Assembly: GCA_963763485.1 (NCBI GenBank)
Contig: CAVXOW010000007.1
Span: 310,001 to 374,000, forward strand
Source: CAWCKS01 sp963763485
GTDB taxonomy: Bacteria; Pseudomonadota; Alphaproteobacteria; Rhizobiales; Xanthobacteraceae
Direction of reading: 5' to 3'
Length of the DNA: 64,000 nt
Below the pieces are notes generated by a model. That model searched no databases and had not been told where the DNA came from. It saw only the letters and a list, made by a program, of their open reading frames with translations. Numbering within the stretch: position 1 is the stretch's first letter; each line of letters starts with the position of its first letter. This document shows positions 16,955-24,857 of this stretch, one piece after another. Both the position numbers and the translations under genes were made by a program.

Positions 16955-17797
16955 TTAGGCGGCGCTCGCTGCCCGACGAGGCCGCCGTATTGCCAATAGC
17001 ACAATCAGGGCGCCGACGGCGATCATTGGCACCGACAGCAGCATGCCCATGGTTAGACCGCCCCACAGGAATCCGAGCTGGGCGTCGGGCTCGCGAAAGA
17101 ATTCGCCAAAGATCCGTGCGCAACCGTAAACGATGATGAACGCGCCGAGGATCAGGCCGGGGCGTTTCAGGGCCCCGGCCTGAATCATGACGGCCAGGAT
17201 CGTGAACAGCAGGATGCCTTCGAGGCCGGCTTCGTAGAGCTGGCTCGGATGCCGCGGCAGCGGGCCCGCGCCCGGGAAGATGATCGCCCACGGCACGTCG
17301 GTGACGCGCCCCCACAATTCGCCATTGATGAAGTTGGCGAGCCGGCCAAGGAACAGGCCGATCGGCCCGACCGCGCACACCACGTCGCCGAGCGACAGGA
17401 TCGACAGGCCGCGGTTGTAGGCGAACAGCATGACCGCGACGACGCAGCCCATGAAGCCGCCATGGAACGACATGCCGCCGTTCCACAGTTCAAACATCTG
17501 CAATGGATGCTCGATGAAGAACGGCAGGTTGTAGAACAGCACATAGCCGGTGCGGCCGCCGAGGATGATGCCGAGCGTCACCCACAGCACGAAGTCGTCG
17601 AACGCGACGAGCGAGATCGGCGCGGGCCCGCCCCACGCCCGCTCGGACTTCAGGATGCCTCGCGCATAAACCCAGCCGAGCAGGATGCCGCCGATATAGG
17701 CCAGCGCATACCAGCGGATCGCAAGCGGCCCGATCGCGACCGCGATCGGATTGAAGGCAGGGAAGGGAATCGCGAGAGCGACGGTCAACGGCGGCAC
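16955..17797 (-). CDS. lgt: prolipoprotein diacylglyceryl transferase
   Basis: Lgt transfers diacylglycerol from phosphatidylglycerol to the lipobox cysteine of preprolipoproteins in the inner membrane, the first step of lipoprotein maturation. The 280-residue protein has about seven membrane helices. The conserved blocks are IRWYALAYIGGILLGWVYAR, GMSFHGGFMGCVVAVML with the H-G-G motif, LANFINGELWGRVTDVPWAI and HPSQLYEAGLEGILLFTIL. It precedes the midA-like and pgeF genes. Confidence 0.96.
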   Translation of the reverse strand: MPPLTVALAIPFPAFNPIAVAIGPLAIRWYALAYIGGILLGWVYARGILKSERAWGGPAPISLVAFDDFVLWVTLGIILGGRTGYVLFYNLPFFIEHPLQMFELWNGGMSFHGGFMGCVVAVMLFAYNRGLSILSLGDVVCAVGPIGLFLGRLANFINGELWGRVTDVPWAIIFPGAGPLPRHPSQLYEAGLEGILLFTILAVMIQAGALKRPGLILGAFIIVYGCARIFGEFFREPDAQLGFLWGGLTMGMLLSVPMIAVGALIVLLAIRRPRRAASAA

Positions 17798-17816
17798 TCG
17801 CGCTTGTTCTCCACCG

Positions 17817-17925
17817 CTCGTCCCCGCGGATGCGGGGACCCCGGTTTTGCCGCGCGACAGGAAAGCGTTTGCGTCGCCATGTTCTTTTCTTGCTGGATTC
17901 CCGCTCTCGCGGGAATGAGCGGATT
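17817..17925. repeat. dispersed two-hairpin intergenic repeat, type A
   Basis: Hairpin GTCCCCGCGG-ATGCGGGGAC at 17820-17839 and hairpin ATTCCCGCTCTCGCGGGAAT at 17898-17917 are joined by about 60 bases starting CCCGGTTTTGCC. The same order of hairpins and flanking words (GGATTCCCGCT..., GAATGAGCGGA) recurs at 33495-33590. It sits between lgt and the dienelactone hydrolase. Such elements are common between genes in Bradyrhizobium. Confidence 0.75.
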
Positions 17926-17958
17926 CAATTTCATTGCGTTAGGCGTGCGTTCATTGCG

Positions 17959-18705
17959 TTAGGCCCGCGCGGAAAGCCTGCGCCTGTACAGCGACAGGAG
18001 CCGCTCCCAGTGCTGCTCGGCGGCTGGCTTGTCGTAGACCGCGCGCAGCGGGAATGCGAAGCCGTGGTGGACGCCCGGATAGATTTCGACCTCGGCTTTG
18101 ACATCGTCGGCCTTGAGCTGCTTCTTCAAGCTCTCGACCATCTCCATCGGCGCGTAGGTGTCGTGCTCGGCGCAGCCGAAATACAGCTCGGCCTTGGCCT
18201 TCTTTGCGGTGAGATGCGGGCTGTCGGGCGCGTCGGTGACGAGCCGCGTGCCGTAGATCGATGCCGCCGCCATGACGCGATCGGGATAGCGCACCGCAGC
18301 CGCGGTCGCATATTGCCCGCTCATGCAGTAGCCGATCGTGCCCATGGCGCCCTTGCTCGCCGCCTTGTCGCCGTCGATGTAGCGCAGGATCGCGTCGGTA
18401 TCATCCATCACCAGCGGGATGGTGAGGCTGTTCATCAGGTCGAACATCTTCTTGCGCTTGGGGTCGTTCGGATCGGTCGGCAGCGGGCCGAGCTCCATCA
18501 CGCCGGCGCGGTAGTACATGTTCGGCAGCACGACGTAGTAGCCTGAGGTGGCGAAGCGTCGCGCCATGTCGCGCAGCTCCTCGCGGATCGCCGGCGCGTC
18601 CATGTAGAACAGGATCACGGGAAATGGTCCGCCGCGGTCGGGATGCACGATGAAGGTGGTGGTCTTGCCGTCCTTGGTCGGGATGTCGACTTGGCGTTCC
18701 TGCAT
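17959..18705 (-). CDS. dienelactone hydrolase family protein
   Basis: An alpha/beta-hydrolase of 248 residues in the DLH family, whose founding member opens dienelactone rings in aromatic degradation. The nucleophile elbow is GTIGYCMSGQYATAAAV, with the catalytic cysteine in CMSGQ, followed by ELYFGCAEHDTYAPMEMVES (acid) and YPGVHHGFAFPLRAVYD (His). I start at MQERQVDIPTKDGKTTTF. An open frame extends 100 residues upstream but crosses the divergent ubiK-like gene. The physiological substrate is unknown; many rhizobial copies are generic hydrolases. Confidence 0.9.
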   Translation of the reverse strand: MQERQVDIPTKDGKTTTFIVHPDRGGPFPVILFYMDAPAIREELRDMARRFATSGYYVVLPNMYYRAGVMELGPLPTDPNDPKRKKMFDLMNSLTIPLVMDDTDAILRYIDGDKAASKGAMGTIGYCMSGQYATAAAVRYPDRVMAAASIYGTRLVTDAPDSPHLTAKKAKAELYFGCAEHDTYAPMEMVESLKKQLKADDVKAEVEIYPGVHHGFAFPLRAVYDKPAAEQHWERLLSLYRRRLSARA

Positions 18706-18903
18706 GGCGTTGTTTCTTTCTGTTGTTGTCGGCGCGTGGTGCTGATGTCCCGGAAATACGATTGCAAGGAAACACTGCGGTGACAAGATGACGCGGCGTC
18801 GTCGCGGAACGACGAATTCGCCGCGGGCGTTGGCTTGCGTCACCGCGCGCAAATCGCCATCTTGCGGGGAGTGACGCGTGACGTCTTGCTTGGGAGATGA
18901 CCG

Positions 18904-19149
18904 ATGACCCAGACCACCAATCGCTTCTTTGACGAGATGGCCCGCCTGGTCAACGACGCGACCGGCGCAGCCCAGGGGCTGAAGCGCGAGATCGACACCA
19001 TGGTCAAGCACCAGGCCGAGCGCTTCCTGAACGACATGAATCTCGTCAAGCGCGAGGAGTTCGAAGCGGTCAAGGACATGGCGCGGCTCGCGCGCGAGGA
19101 GAACGAAGCCTTGAAGGCGCGCATCGAGGTGCTGGAGAAGAAGGGCTAG
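18904..19149 (+). CDS. ubiK: accessory factor UbiK family protein (BMFP domain)
   Basis: A short 81-residue coiled-coil protein. UbiK/BMFP proteins bind membranes and support the aerobic ubiquinone synthesis complex in gammaproteobacteria. The family pattern is clear: TNRFFDEMARLVNDATGAAQ, an amphipathic stretch, then RLARLREENEALKARIEVLE-like C-terminal heptads ending LEKKG. Length matches the family. The ubiquinone role in this organism is inferred from family membership. Confidence 0.85.
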   Translation: MTQTTNRFFDEMARLVNDATGAAQGLKREIDTMVKHQAERFLNDMNLVKREEFEAVKDMARLAREENEALKARIEVLEKKG

Positions 19150-19302
19150 CTACTGCCCGATCGCCTGGCGATGGCATGTCTTCGGCGGATAGGCCCAATC
19201 GTCCCAGATCCAGCCGCACGGCCCGGCGCAGCCGCTTAAGGCAAGCGCGCCGCCGAAGATTGCGAGAGCGATCAACACACGACGTTGCACCGGGAACTCC
19301 AT
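19150..19302 (-). CDS. small putative lipoprotein
   Basis: A 50-residue product starting MEFPVQRRVLIALAIFGGAL and carrying a lipobox LALSGC, so the mature peptide would be about 26 residues and rich in Trp, Cys and Pro (GPCGWIWDDWAYPPKTCHR). The frame is open far upstream but the ATG at 19302 fits the signal peptide. The stop abuts the ubiK-like stop, so the two genes converge. I do not know a function. The clean signal peptide and lipobox are the reasons to keep it. Confidence 0.6.
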   Translation of the reverse strand: MEFPVQRRVLIALAIFGGALALSGCAGPCGWIWDDWAYPPKTCHRQAIGQ

Positions 19303-19557
19303 CACACCAAGGGTTTGCACGCCAAGATTTGCACACCACGACCTGCACACCACGACTTGAACTCTAAGCCGGCGCCGACGCCGCGCCAATGACGGCGCGG
19401 CAACACCACTCCGGTCCTTCGCCGCCGGCCCCCAAGCCGACCAAGGCCGCCGCAGCTTAACAAACCGAGCCATTTCCTTGTGTTTCCCGCCCTCGTGGCC
19501 TATAAGCCGCACCGTTCGCGGCCCCCGCACCCCTGGAGGCTTGCCGCGACGACCGGA

Positions 19558-19580
19558 GGCCGCAGCTTTGCGGCCATTTT
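19558..19580 (+). promoter_or_regulatory. hairpin followed by T-tract in the rplY leader
   Basis: GGCCGCA at 19558-19564 pairs with TGCGGCC at 19569-19575 around a GCTT loop and is followed by ATTTTC. It lies 26 bases before the rplY ATG on the coding strand, where a terminator-like hairpin could act as an attenuator or protect the transcript. Whether it is transcribed with rplY is not known. Confidence 0.4.
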
Positions 19581-19606
19581 CGTTCAAGAAAACAAAGGCT
19601 TAGACA

Positions 19607-20374
19607 ATGGCGACGACCGTCAAAGAATTAAAGGCGACCGTGCGTCCGAAGAGCGGCAAGGGGGCCGCCCGGGCAGAGCGGCGTTCCGGCAAGGTGCCGG
19701 GCGTGATCTATGGTGACAACCAACCCCCTCTCGCGATTTCTGTCGACCACGCCGAACTGCGGCACCGGATCTTCGGTGGTCACTTCCTGACCTCGATTTA
19801 CGAGATCGACGTCGAGGGCAAGAAGCACCGGGTAATCCCGCGCGACTATCACCTCGATCCCGTGCGCGACCTGCCAATTCACGTCGACTTCATGCGGCTC
19901 GGCGAGGGCGCGACCATCCGCGTCAGCGTGCCGCTGCACGTCAACGGTGCTGAACAGTCACCGGGCGTCAAGCGTGGCGGCACGGTCAACATCGTGACCC
20001 ACACCATCGACCTGCAAGTCTCGGTCGACAACATTCCGCAGTTCATCGAGGTCGACGTCTCCGGCCTCGAGATCAACTACTCCTTGCACTTGACCGACGT
20101 GAAGCTCCCCGCCGGCGCGAAAGCGCTGTCGCGGCCGGATGCGACGCTGGTCACCATCGTGCCGCCGTCGGGCTACGCCGAAGAATTGAAGGCAGCCGCT
20201 GCTGCCGCGGCCGCCGCCGCTGCGCCTGCCGAAGGTGCGGCTGTTCCCGCCGCCGGTGCGGCTGCGCCTGCAGCCGGTGCGCCTGCCGCTGGTGCGGCTC
20301 CGGCCGCCGGTGCTGCAGCTGGCGGCGCGAAGGCGCCGGCAGCTCCGGCCGGTGGTGGTGCGCAGAAGAAGTGA
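19607..20374 (+). CDS. rplY: 50S ribosomal protein L25/general stress protein Ctc
   Basis: L25 binds 5S rRNA in the large ribosomal subunit. The 255-residue Ctc form has the L25 domain first (ELKATVRPKSGKGAARAERR, VPGVIYGDNQPPLAISVD), then the TL5 C-terminal beta domain (VDFMRLGEGATIRVSVPLHV, IEVDVSGLEINYSLHLTDVK). A tail of about 60 residues is almost entirely Ala, Pro and Gly, which is usual in Bradyrhizobium relatives and probably disordered. A hairpin with a T-tract lies in the leader. pth follows 94 bases downstream, a conserved order. Confidence 0.96.
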   Translation: MATTVKELKATVRPKSGKGAARAERRSGKVPGVIYGDNQPPLAISVDHAELRHRIFGGHFLTSIYEIDVEGKKHRVIPRDYHLDPVRDLPIHVDFMRLGEGATIRVSVPLHVNGAEQSPGVKRGGTVNIVTHTIDLQVSVDNIPQFIEVDVSGLEINYSLHLTDVKLPAGAKALSRPDATLVTIVPPSGYAEELKAAAAAAAAAAAPAEGAAVPAAGAAAPAAGAPAAGAAPAAGAAAGGAKAPAAPAGGGAQKK

Positions 20375-20387
20375 TACCGCAACGCTT

Positions 20388-20420
20388 CAGTCTCGCGGGC
20401 TGACAACGCTCGCGAGACTG
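20388..20420 (+). terminator. hairpin after rplY
   Basis: CAGTCTCGCG at 20388-20397 and CGCGAGACTG at 20411-20420 form a perfect ten-base stem with a 13-base loop. It starts 13 bases after the rplY stop and lies before pth. There is no T-run, so it may only partly terminate transcription. Confidence 0.5.
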
Positions 20421-20468
20421 CGTTCGCTGCTCCCGGCGTCTCGCGACGCTTAAACCAGGCCTCGCGCC

Positions 20469-21083
20469 ATGCGCCTCTTTGCCGGCCTCGGCAATCCCGG
20501 CCAGAAATACCGGCACAACCGTCACAACATCGGCTTCGTGGCGGTGGAGGAAATTGCGCGCCGTCATGGCTTTGCGCCGTGGCGCAAGCGCTTTCACGGG
20601 CTGACGGCCGAGGGCTCGCTCGATGGCGAGCGCATTGTTTTGCTTCGGCCGGAAACGTTCATGAACGACTCCGGCCGGTCCGTTGCGGAGGCTGCGAACT
20701 TCTTCAAGCTCGCGCCGGGCCACGTCGTTGTGTTTCACGACGAGCTCGAATTGCCGCCACAGAAGTTGCGCGTAAAGGTCGGCGGCGGCATCGCCGGCCA
20801 CAACGGCCTGCGGTCGATCTCCGAGCATATCGGCAACGACTATAAGCGCGTGCGTATCGGTATCGGTCATCCCGGCATCAAGGATCTCGTGCACGCTTAC
20901 GTGCTGCACGATTTCGCCAAAGAGGATGGGCCGTGGGTCGAGGCGCTGGTCGACATCATCGCCGAGAATGCGGCGCTGCTCGCGAACGATCGCGATTCGA
21001 GTTTCCAGAACAAGGTGCATCTGGCGATGCAGGCCAGGGGTTTTGGCGAGCCGGAAAGCAGCGCTGGCGGCGACGAGAAATGA
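20469..21083 (+). CDS. pth: peptidyl-tRNA hydrolase
   Basis: Pth frees tRNA from peptidyl-tRNA that drops off stalled ribosomes. The 204-residue product starts MRLFAGLGNPGQKYRHNRHN, where the HN pair holds the catalytic histidine, and continues with LLRPETFMNDSGRSVAEAAN, VVFHDELELPPQKLRVKVGG and GGIAGHNGLRSISEHIGNDY. These are the standard Pth blocks. The tail beyond residue 190 is short and polar. It is followed 15 bases later by ychF. Confidence 0.97.
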   Translation: MRLFAGLGNPGQKYRHNRHNIGFVAVEEIARRHGFAPWRKRFHGLTAEGSLDGERIVLLRPETFMNDSGRSVAEAANFFKLAPGHVVVFHDELELPPQKLRVKVGGGIAGHNGLRSISEHIGNDYKRVRIGIGHPGIKDLVHAYVLHDFAKEDGPWVEALVDIIAENAALLANDRDSSFQNKVHLAMQARGFGEPESSAGGDEK

Positions 21084-21098
21084 ATTGAGAGGCTGAAC

Positions 21099-22196
21099 GT
21101 GGGATTCAAATGCGGCATCGTCGGTCTGCCGAACGTCGGCAAGTCGACGCTCTTCAATGCGCTGACCGAGACGGCGGCGGCGCAGGCTGCGAACTATCCG
21201 TTCTGCACCATCGAGCCGAATGTCGGCGAGGTCGCGGTGCCCGATCCGAGACTGGACAAGCTCGCCGGACTTGCCGGATCAGCGCAAATCATCCCGACGC
21301 GGCTGACCTTCGTCGACATCGCAGGCCTCGTGCGCGGCGCCTCGAAGGGTGAAGGGCTCGGCAACCAGTTTCTCGCCAACATCCGCGAGGTCGACGCCAT
21401 CGCCCATGTCGTGCGCTGCTTCGAGGACGGCGAGATCACCCATGTCGAAGGCAAGATCGATCCGATCGCCGATATCGAGACCATCGAGACCGAGCTGATG
21501 CTGGCCGATCTCGAGAGCCTGGAGAAGCGCGTCGACAACCTCACCAAGAAGGCGCGCGGCGGTGACAAAGAGTCAAAAGAGATGCTTGAGCTGGTGACGC
21601 GCTCGCTCGAGCTGCTGCGCGACGGCAAGCCGGCGCGGCTGATCGAGCGCAAGCCCGAACAACAGAGTCTGTTCGGGCAGCTCGGCCTCCTGACCTCGAA
21701 GCCGGTGCTCTATGTCTGCAACGTCGACGAGGGCTCGGCGAAAGACGGCAACGAATTCTCCCGGCGCGTCGAGGCGCGGGCGAAGGAAGAGGGCGCCGTC
21801 GCCGTCGTGATCTCGGCCAAGATCGAATCCGAGATCGCGACGCTGTCACGCGAGGAGCGCGCGGAATTCCTGGACACGCTCGGCCTGCACGAGGCCGGGC
21901 TCGATCGCCTGATCCGCGCCGGCTACGACCTGCTGCATCTGATCACCTTCTTCACCGTCGGGCCGAAGGAGGCGCGGGCCTGGACCGTCAACCAGGGCAC
22001 GCGCGCGCCGCAGGCGGCCGGTGTCATTCACACCGATTTCGAGAAGGGCTTTATCCGCAGCGAGACCATCGGTTATGACGACTACGTCACGCTCGGCGGC
22101 GAAGCCGGCGCGCGCGAGGCCGGCAAGCTGCGGCTCGAAGGCAAGGAGTACGTCGTCGCTGACGGCGACGTCCTGCACTTCAGATTTGCGACGTGA
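21099..22196 (+). CDS. ychF: redox-regulated ATPase YchF
   Basis: YchF is an Obg-related P-loop protein that binds ATP rather than GTP and associates with ribosomes. The start is GTG at 21099 (GFKCGIVGLPNVGKSTLFNA). The P-loop is GLPNVGKS. The NYPFCTIEPNVGEVAVPDPR segment, FVDIAGLVRGASKGEGLGNQ (G3) and VLYVCNVDEGS (altered G4, hence ATP preference) follow. A C-terminal TGS-like region has LLHLITFFTVGPKEARAW and GVIHTDFEKGFIRSETIGYD. The length of 365 is standard. rplY-pth-ychF is a conserved gene run. Confidence 0.97.
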   Translation: MGFKCGIVGLPNVGKSTLFNALTETAAAQAANYPFCTIEPNVGEVAVPDPRLDKLAGLAGSAQIIPTRLTFVDIAGLVRGASKGEGLGNQFLANIREVDAIAHVVRCFEDGEITHVEGKIDPIADIETIETELMLADLESLEKRVDNLTKKARGGDKESKEMLELVTRSLELLRDGKPARLIERKPEQQSLFGQLGLLTSKPVLYVCNVDEGSAKDGNEFSRRVEARAKEEGAVAVVISAKIESEIATLSREERAEFLDTLGLHEAGLDRLIRAGYDLLHLITFFTVGPKEARAWTVNQGTRAPQAAGVIHTDFEKGFIRSETIGYDDYVTLGGEAGAREAGKLRLEGKEYVVADGDVLHFRFAT

Positions 22197-22212
22197 TTCC
22201 CGGATCGCTCTC

Positions 22213-22312
22213 CGACCTCACGCCTCATGGTGAGGAGCGCGAAGCGCGTCTCGAACCATGCGGCCCACGCGGTGGCCTCATCCTTCGAGACGCGGCTTCG
22301 CCGCTCCTTCGA
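22213..22312. repeat. intergenic palindromic repeat (RPE-like)
   Basis: The stretch reads CTCACGCCTCATGGTGAGGA followed by GCGCGAAGCGCGTCTCGAAC, then after about 25 bases CCTCATCCTTCGAGACGCGG and CTTCGCCGCTCCTTCGA. It has several nested inverted repeats (CTCGAA/TTCGAG, GGTGAGGA/TCCTCAT-like). I recognise this wording as a short dispersed repeat between genes in Bradyrhizobium and related genera. Only one copy is in the window. Confidence 0.55.
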
Positions 22313-22360
22313 GTCTGACTCAAAATGCGTAGAGGAAAATTGGGCATTATCGCCAAGCTC

Positions 22361-22448
22361 GTCATGCCCGGCCTCGTGCCGGGCATCCACGTCTTACAAG
22401 CGTTTGTGCTGGAAAGACGTGGATGGCCGGGACAAGCCCGGCCATGAC
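22361..22448. repeat. GTCAT...ATGAC hairpin-ended MITE-like repeat, type B
   Basis: The 88-base element starts GTCATGCCCGGCCTCGTGCC and ends in CCGGGACAAGCCCGGCCATGAC (last 20 shown in part). About 35 bases at each end are inverted repeats of one another, including CCACGTCTT / AAGACGTGG, and each end can fold into its own hairpin. Related copies lie at 29587-29672, 34779-34883 and 56368-56473. No transposase is present, so any mobility would be in trans. Confidence 0.7.
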
Positions 22449-22522
22449 GTCGTCAGAGAAGCCCTCAAATTGCTGGGCGCTTTTTCGGTTAGACCCCTCA
22501 GGATGAGGGAGAAGTCCAAGCG

Positions 22523-22816
22523 CTAATGCCTTTCCCCCTGATCCCGGATCGCGCCAAGATGCTCGTTGATGCGGAACACGATCAGGATGAACTCGGCGGC
22601 GACGCGCGAGAACACGATGCCGACCATGACGCCGGCGAGGCTCGCGAGCACCAGCACGAAGCCGGCAAATGGATTGAGCGCCATCATCGCAAGGCCGGAG
22701 AACACGCCGGACAGGCCGTACAGAGCCGAAAGGACGATCGCGAGCCAGTAGAACACCTTGATGATCGACGGCGTGATGAACCGGTCCCATTGAAAAAGGT
22801 CGCGCCACTCGAACAT
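22523..22816 (-). CDS. DUF4282 domain-containing membrane protein
   Basis: A 97-residue inner-membrane protein with two or three helices: ITPSIIKVFYWLAIVLSALY, then MMALNPFAGFVLVLASLAGV extended to about residue 75. It ends with RVAAEFILIVFRINEHLGAI, which is the DUF4282 signature (E-ILIVFRINE). The N-terminal FEWRDLFQWDRFITP is also family-typical. The function of the family is unknown. It stands alone between repeat-rich DNA and the MaoC pair. Confidence 0.85.
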   Translation of the reverse strand: MFEWRDLFQWDRFITPSIIKVFYWLAIVLSALYGLSGVFSGLAMMALNPFAGFVLVLASLAGVMVGIVFSRVAAEFILIVFRINEHLGAIRDQGERH

Positions 22817-22980
22817 TATCGTCTCCCCGGCAAATTCCGCCCGATTATCAATGTCGGCGCGCGCCCACGCGCCATGATTGTGCCTGCGAATCTGGCCACC
22901 AGCGGTGTCCTCTCCTATAATAACGGCAACAATCGGTTCATTTTCACGCCAATCTCCCTGCCCACAGACTTCACTCCAGC

Positions 22981-23430
22981 ATGCTGACTTTTGAGGATTT
23001 CAAGCCGGGGCATTTCATGACCCTTGGCCCACGCCGCGTGTCGCGCGAGGAGATCATCGCCTTCGCCAGCGAGTTCGATCCACAACCGATGCATCTCAAC
23101 GACACCGCCGGGCGGAACTCCCTGCTCGGCGGCGGCCTGTCCGGATCGGGCTGGCACATGTGTGCGCTGGCAATGCGCATGCAGGTCGACGGCTATCTCA
23201 ACAATTCGAAGAGTCTTGGCGGGCTGGGTGTCGAGGAGGTGCGCTGGCTTGCGCCGCTGCGCCCCGACGACCTCATCACGCTCGAGGTCCACGTCGACCG
23301 GGCGCGACAATCGAACAGCCGGCCGGGCACCGGCATCATCCATTTTCGCTCCGAGATGTTCAACGCCGCCAGGCAGCGGCTGATGATGATCGTCGCGATC
23401 GGCCTGATGGCCGGCCGCGAGTGGAAGTGA
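22981..23430 (+). CDS. MaoC family dehydratase
   Basis: A hot-dog-fold enoyl-CoA hydratase-like protein of 149 residues. The hydratase 2 motif appears as FASEFDPQPMHLNDTAGRNS, where Asp and His are the expected catalytic pair, followed by GGGLSGSGWHMCALAMRMQV. It starts MLTFEDFKPGHFMTLGPRRV. It is followed after three bases by a second MaoC-type gene, so the two probably form a heterodimer. The CoA substrate is not evident. Confidence 0.9.
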   Translation: MLTFEDFKPGHFMTLGPRRVSREEIIAFASEFDPQPMHLNDTAGRNSLLGGGLSGSGWHMCALAMRMQVDGYLNNSKSLGGLGVEEVRWLAPLRPDDLITLEVHVDRARQSNSRPGTGIIHFRSEMFNAARQRLMMIVAIGLMAGREWK

Positions 23431-23433
23431 CGC

Positions 23434-23922
23434 ATGCGGTATTTCGAGGACATCGTGATCGGCACGCGGCGCGAACTCGGCACTTACACGTTTACCGCCG
23501 AGCGCATCAAGGCCTTCGCCGGCAAATACGATCCGCAACCGTTTCACCTTGACGAGGAGGCGGGCCGCAAATCGCTGTTCGGCGGCCTTGCCGCGTCGGG
23601 CTGGCATACCGCGGCGGCGTGGATGCGTACGGCAATCGACAGTGGCTCCCGCCGAAGCGGCGCAGCCAAGGCGGATGACGACGCGATGGTTGGCGGGCCG
23701 TCGCCCGGCTTCAAGAATCTGAGATGGCCGAAGCCGGTGCTTGCCGGCGATACCATCACCTTTTTCACGGAGGTGAAGTCCAAGCGCGCGTCGGTGACGC
23801 GGCCGCAATGGGGGCTGATCTTCGTTCTCAACACCGGTGAGAACCAGCGCGGCGAACTGGTGTTCTCGTTCGACGGCTCGGCCTTCGTGGCGCGGCGGCC
23901 GGCCGGCAAGCAGGAAGCGTAG
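23434..23922 (+). CDS. MaoC family dehydratase
   Basis: The second of two tandem hot-dog hydratase-like proteins, 162 residues. It begins MRYFEDIVIGTRRELGTYTF and carries FAGKYDPQPFHLDEEAGRKS with the Asp/His pair, then LFGGLAASGWHTAAAWMRTA and KNLRWPKPVLAGDTITFFTE. The spacing of three bases to the first gene and the shared fold suggest a paired complex acting on one CoA thioester. The neighbourhood gives no pathway. Confidence 0.9.
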   Translation: MRYFEDIVIGTRRELGTYTFTAERIKAFAGKYDPQPFHLDEEAGRKSLFGGLAASGWHTAAAWMRTAIDSGSRRSGAAKADDDAMVGGPSPGFKNLRWPKPVLAGDTITFFTEVKSKRASVTRPQWGLIFVLNTGENQRGELVFSFDGSAFVARRPAGKQEA

Positions 23923-23932
23923 CCGCCAGACG

Positions 23933-24010
23933 TCAGCGGTACCACACCAGCATCAGGACGACGATCACGAGCGCCAGGATCGCGACAAAGCGAATGATGA
24001 TGGTTCCCAT
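23933..24010 (-). CDS. 25-residue putative membrane peptide
   Basis: The reverse strand from the ATG at 24010 encodes MGTIIIRFVAILALVIVVLM followed by LVWYR and a stop. It is one hydrophobic helix with positive ends, a sensible single-pass membrane peptide. A weak GGGAA lies upstream. It converges on the second maoC gene with ten bases between stops. Small size makes it uncertain; composition (Ile/Val-rich, unlike random GC-rich DNA) is the argument for it. Confidence 0.4.
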   Translation of the reverse strand: MGTIIIRFVAILALVIVVLMLVWYR

Positions 24011-24212
24011 GCGGTGTGTTCCCGCCCGCACGGGGATGGGCTCGGCGCCCTCGGGTCGAATCGATCTCACGTAAACGAGGTCCCTCTCATTGATCACGAC
24101 CCGGCGCCAGGGTCCTGCTCACGTGTCAGCCGGCTGTCGGACAGACATGCGGGCGTTCGGGCATTGGTCGCGTCCGGGAGAGGACGGGTTCATTGCAAAC
24201 GCACGGACGAAA

Positions 24213-24244
24213 CCGCCGCGCTTTTGCTTGGCAAAGCGCGGCGG
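24213..24244 (-). terminator. hairpin downstream of the 24272-24670 gene
   Basis: CCGCCGCGCTTT at 24213-24224 pairs perfectly with AAAGCGCGGCGG at 24233-24244 around an eight-base loop. On the reverse strand it is followed by TTTCG. It starts 27 bases past the stop of the gene above it, as expected for its terminator. Confidence 0.5.
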
Positions 24245-24271
24245 GGGAAGCGCGTGCGTTGACGAGTTCCG

Positions 24272-24670
24272 TCAGCTGTGGCGAACCTGCTCGTTGGCGT
24301 TTTTCCACTGCGTCATGTTCTCGGCGATGATCCGGGTCGATTTCATCGCGGCGTGGCTGAGCTGGGCATAGCCCGCGATCTCGCGCTGAACCCGCTGACC
24401 CTCGCTGTGCAGCATGTCGCGCAGCCGTTCGAGCTCGGTGATCAGGTTTTCGATCTCGCCGAGTGAGGCGCCGGCGACCCGCTGGATCAGCGAGTTGACG
24501 TTGGTGACTGCGGTGTCCTGGTCGGCTTCGCCGAGCGCGGCAATTCCGGGCCGGCGCAGATAGGCAATGTCATTGCGAACGAAATCGCGAATGCCGGCTT
24601 CGACGTCGCTGACCGCGGCCAGGTTGGTTTCGGTTTCAGGCTGTTCGGCCTTCTCGGGTTGTGCATTCAT
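24272..24670 (-). CDS. conserved hypothetical protein, helical
   Basis: A 132-residue soluble protein starting MNAQPEKAEQPETETNLAAV. The frame extends upstream, but that part covers the divergent hydrolase promoter. The middle (FVRNDIAYLRRPGIAALGEA, NVNSLIQRVAGASLGEIENL) and the second half (ITELERLRDMLHSEGQRVQR) look like amphipathic helices or a coiled coil, ending HAAMKSTRIIAENMTQWKNA. I recognise it as a common rhizobial small protein without a known role. A phasin-like or structural role is possible but unsupported. Confidence 0.65.
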   Translation of the reverse strand: MNAQPEKAEQPETETNLAAVSDVEAGIRDFVRNDIAYLRRPGIAALGEADQDTAVTNVNSLIQRVAGASLGEIENLITELERLRDMLHSEGQRVQREIAGYAQLSHAAMKSTRIIAENMTQWKNANEQVRHS

Positions 24671-24857
24671 CGGCTTTTCCCTTTGGCATGGCGCGCAAGC
24701 GGTGGTCCCCGCACGACGAAGGCTGCATTGAGGCCTTTGGATTTTGACCACAGTTCGGCCAATCTGCGGCAATGCGCCGGTGATTTCCGGTTCACGGCCA
24801 GCGCGAACCTGTGGCATTTGCGTGAAACCTTCCAGCCTTGCTATGAGGCGTGACGGG

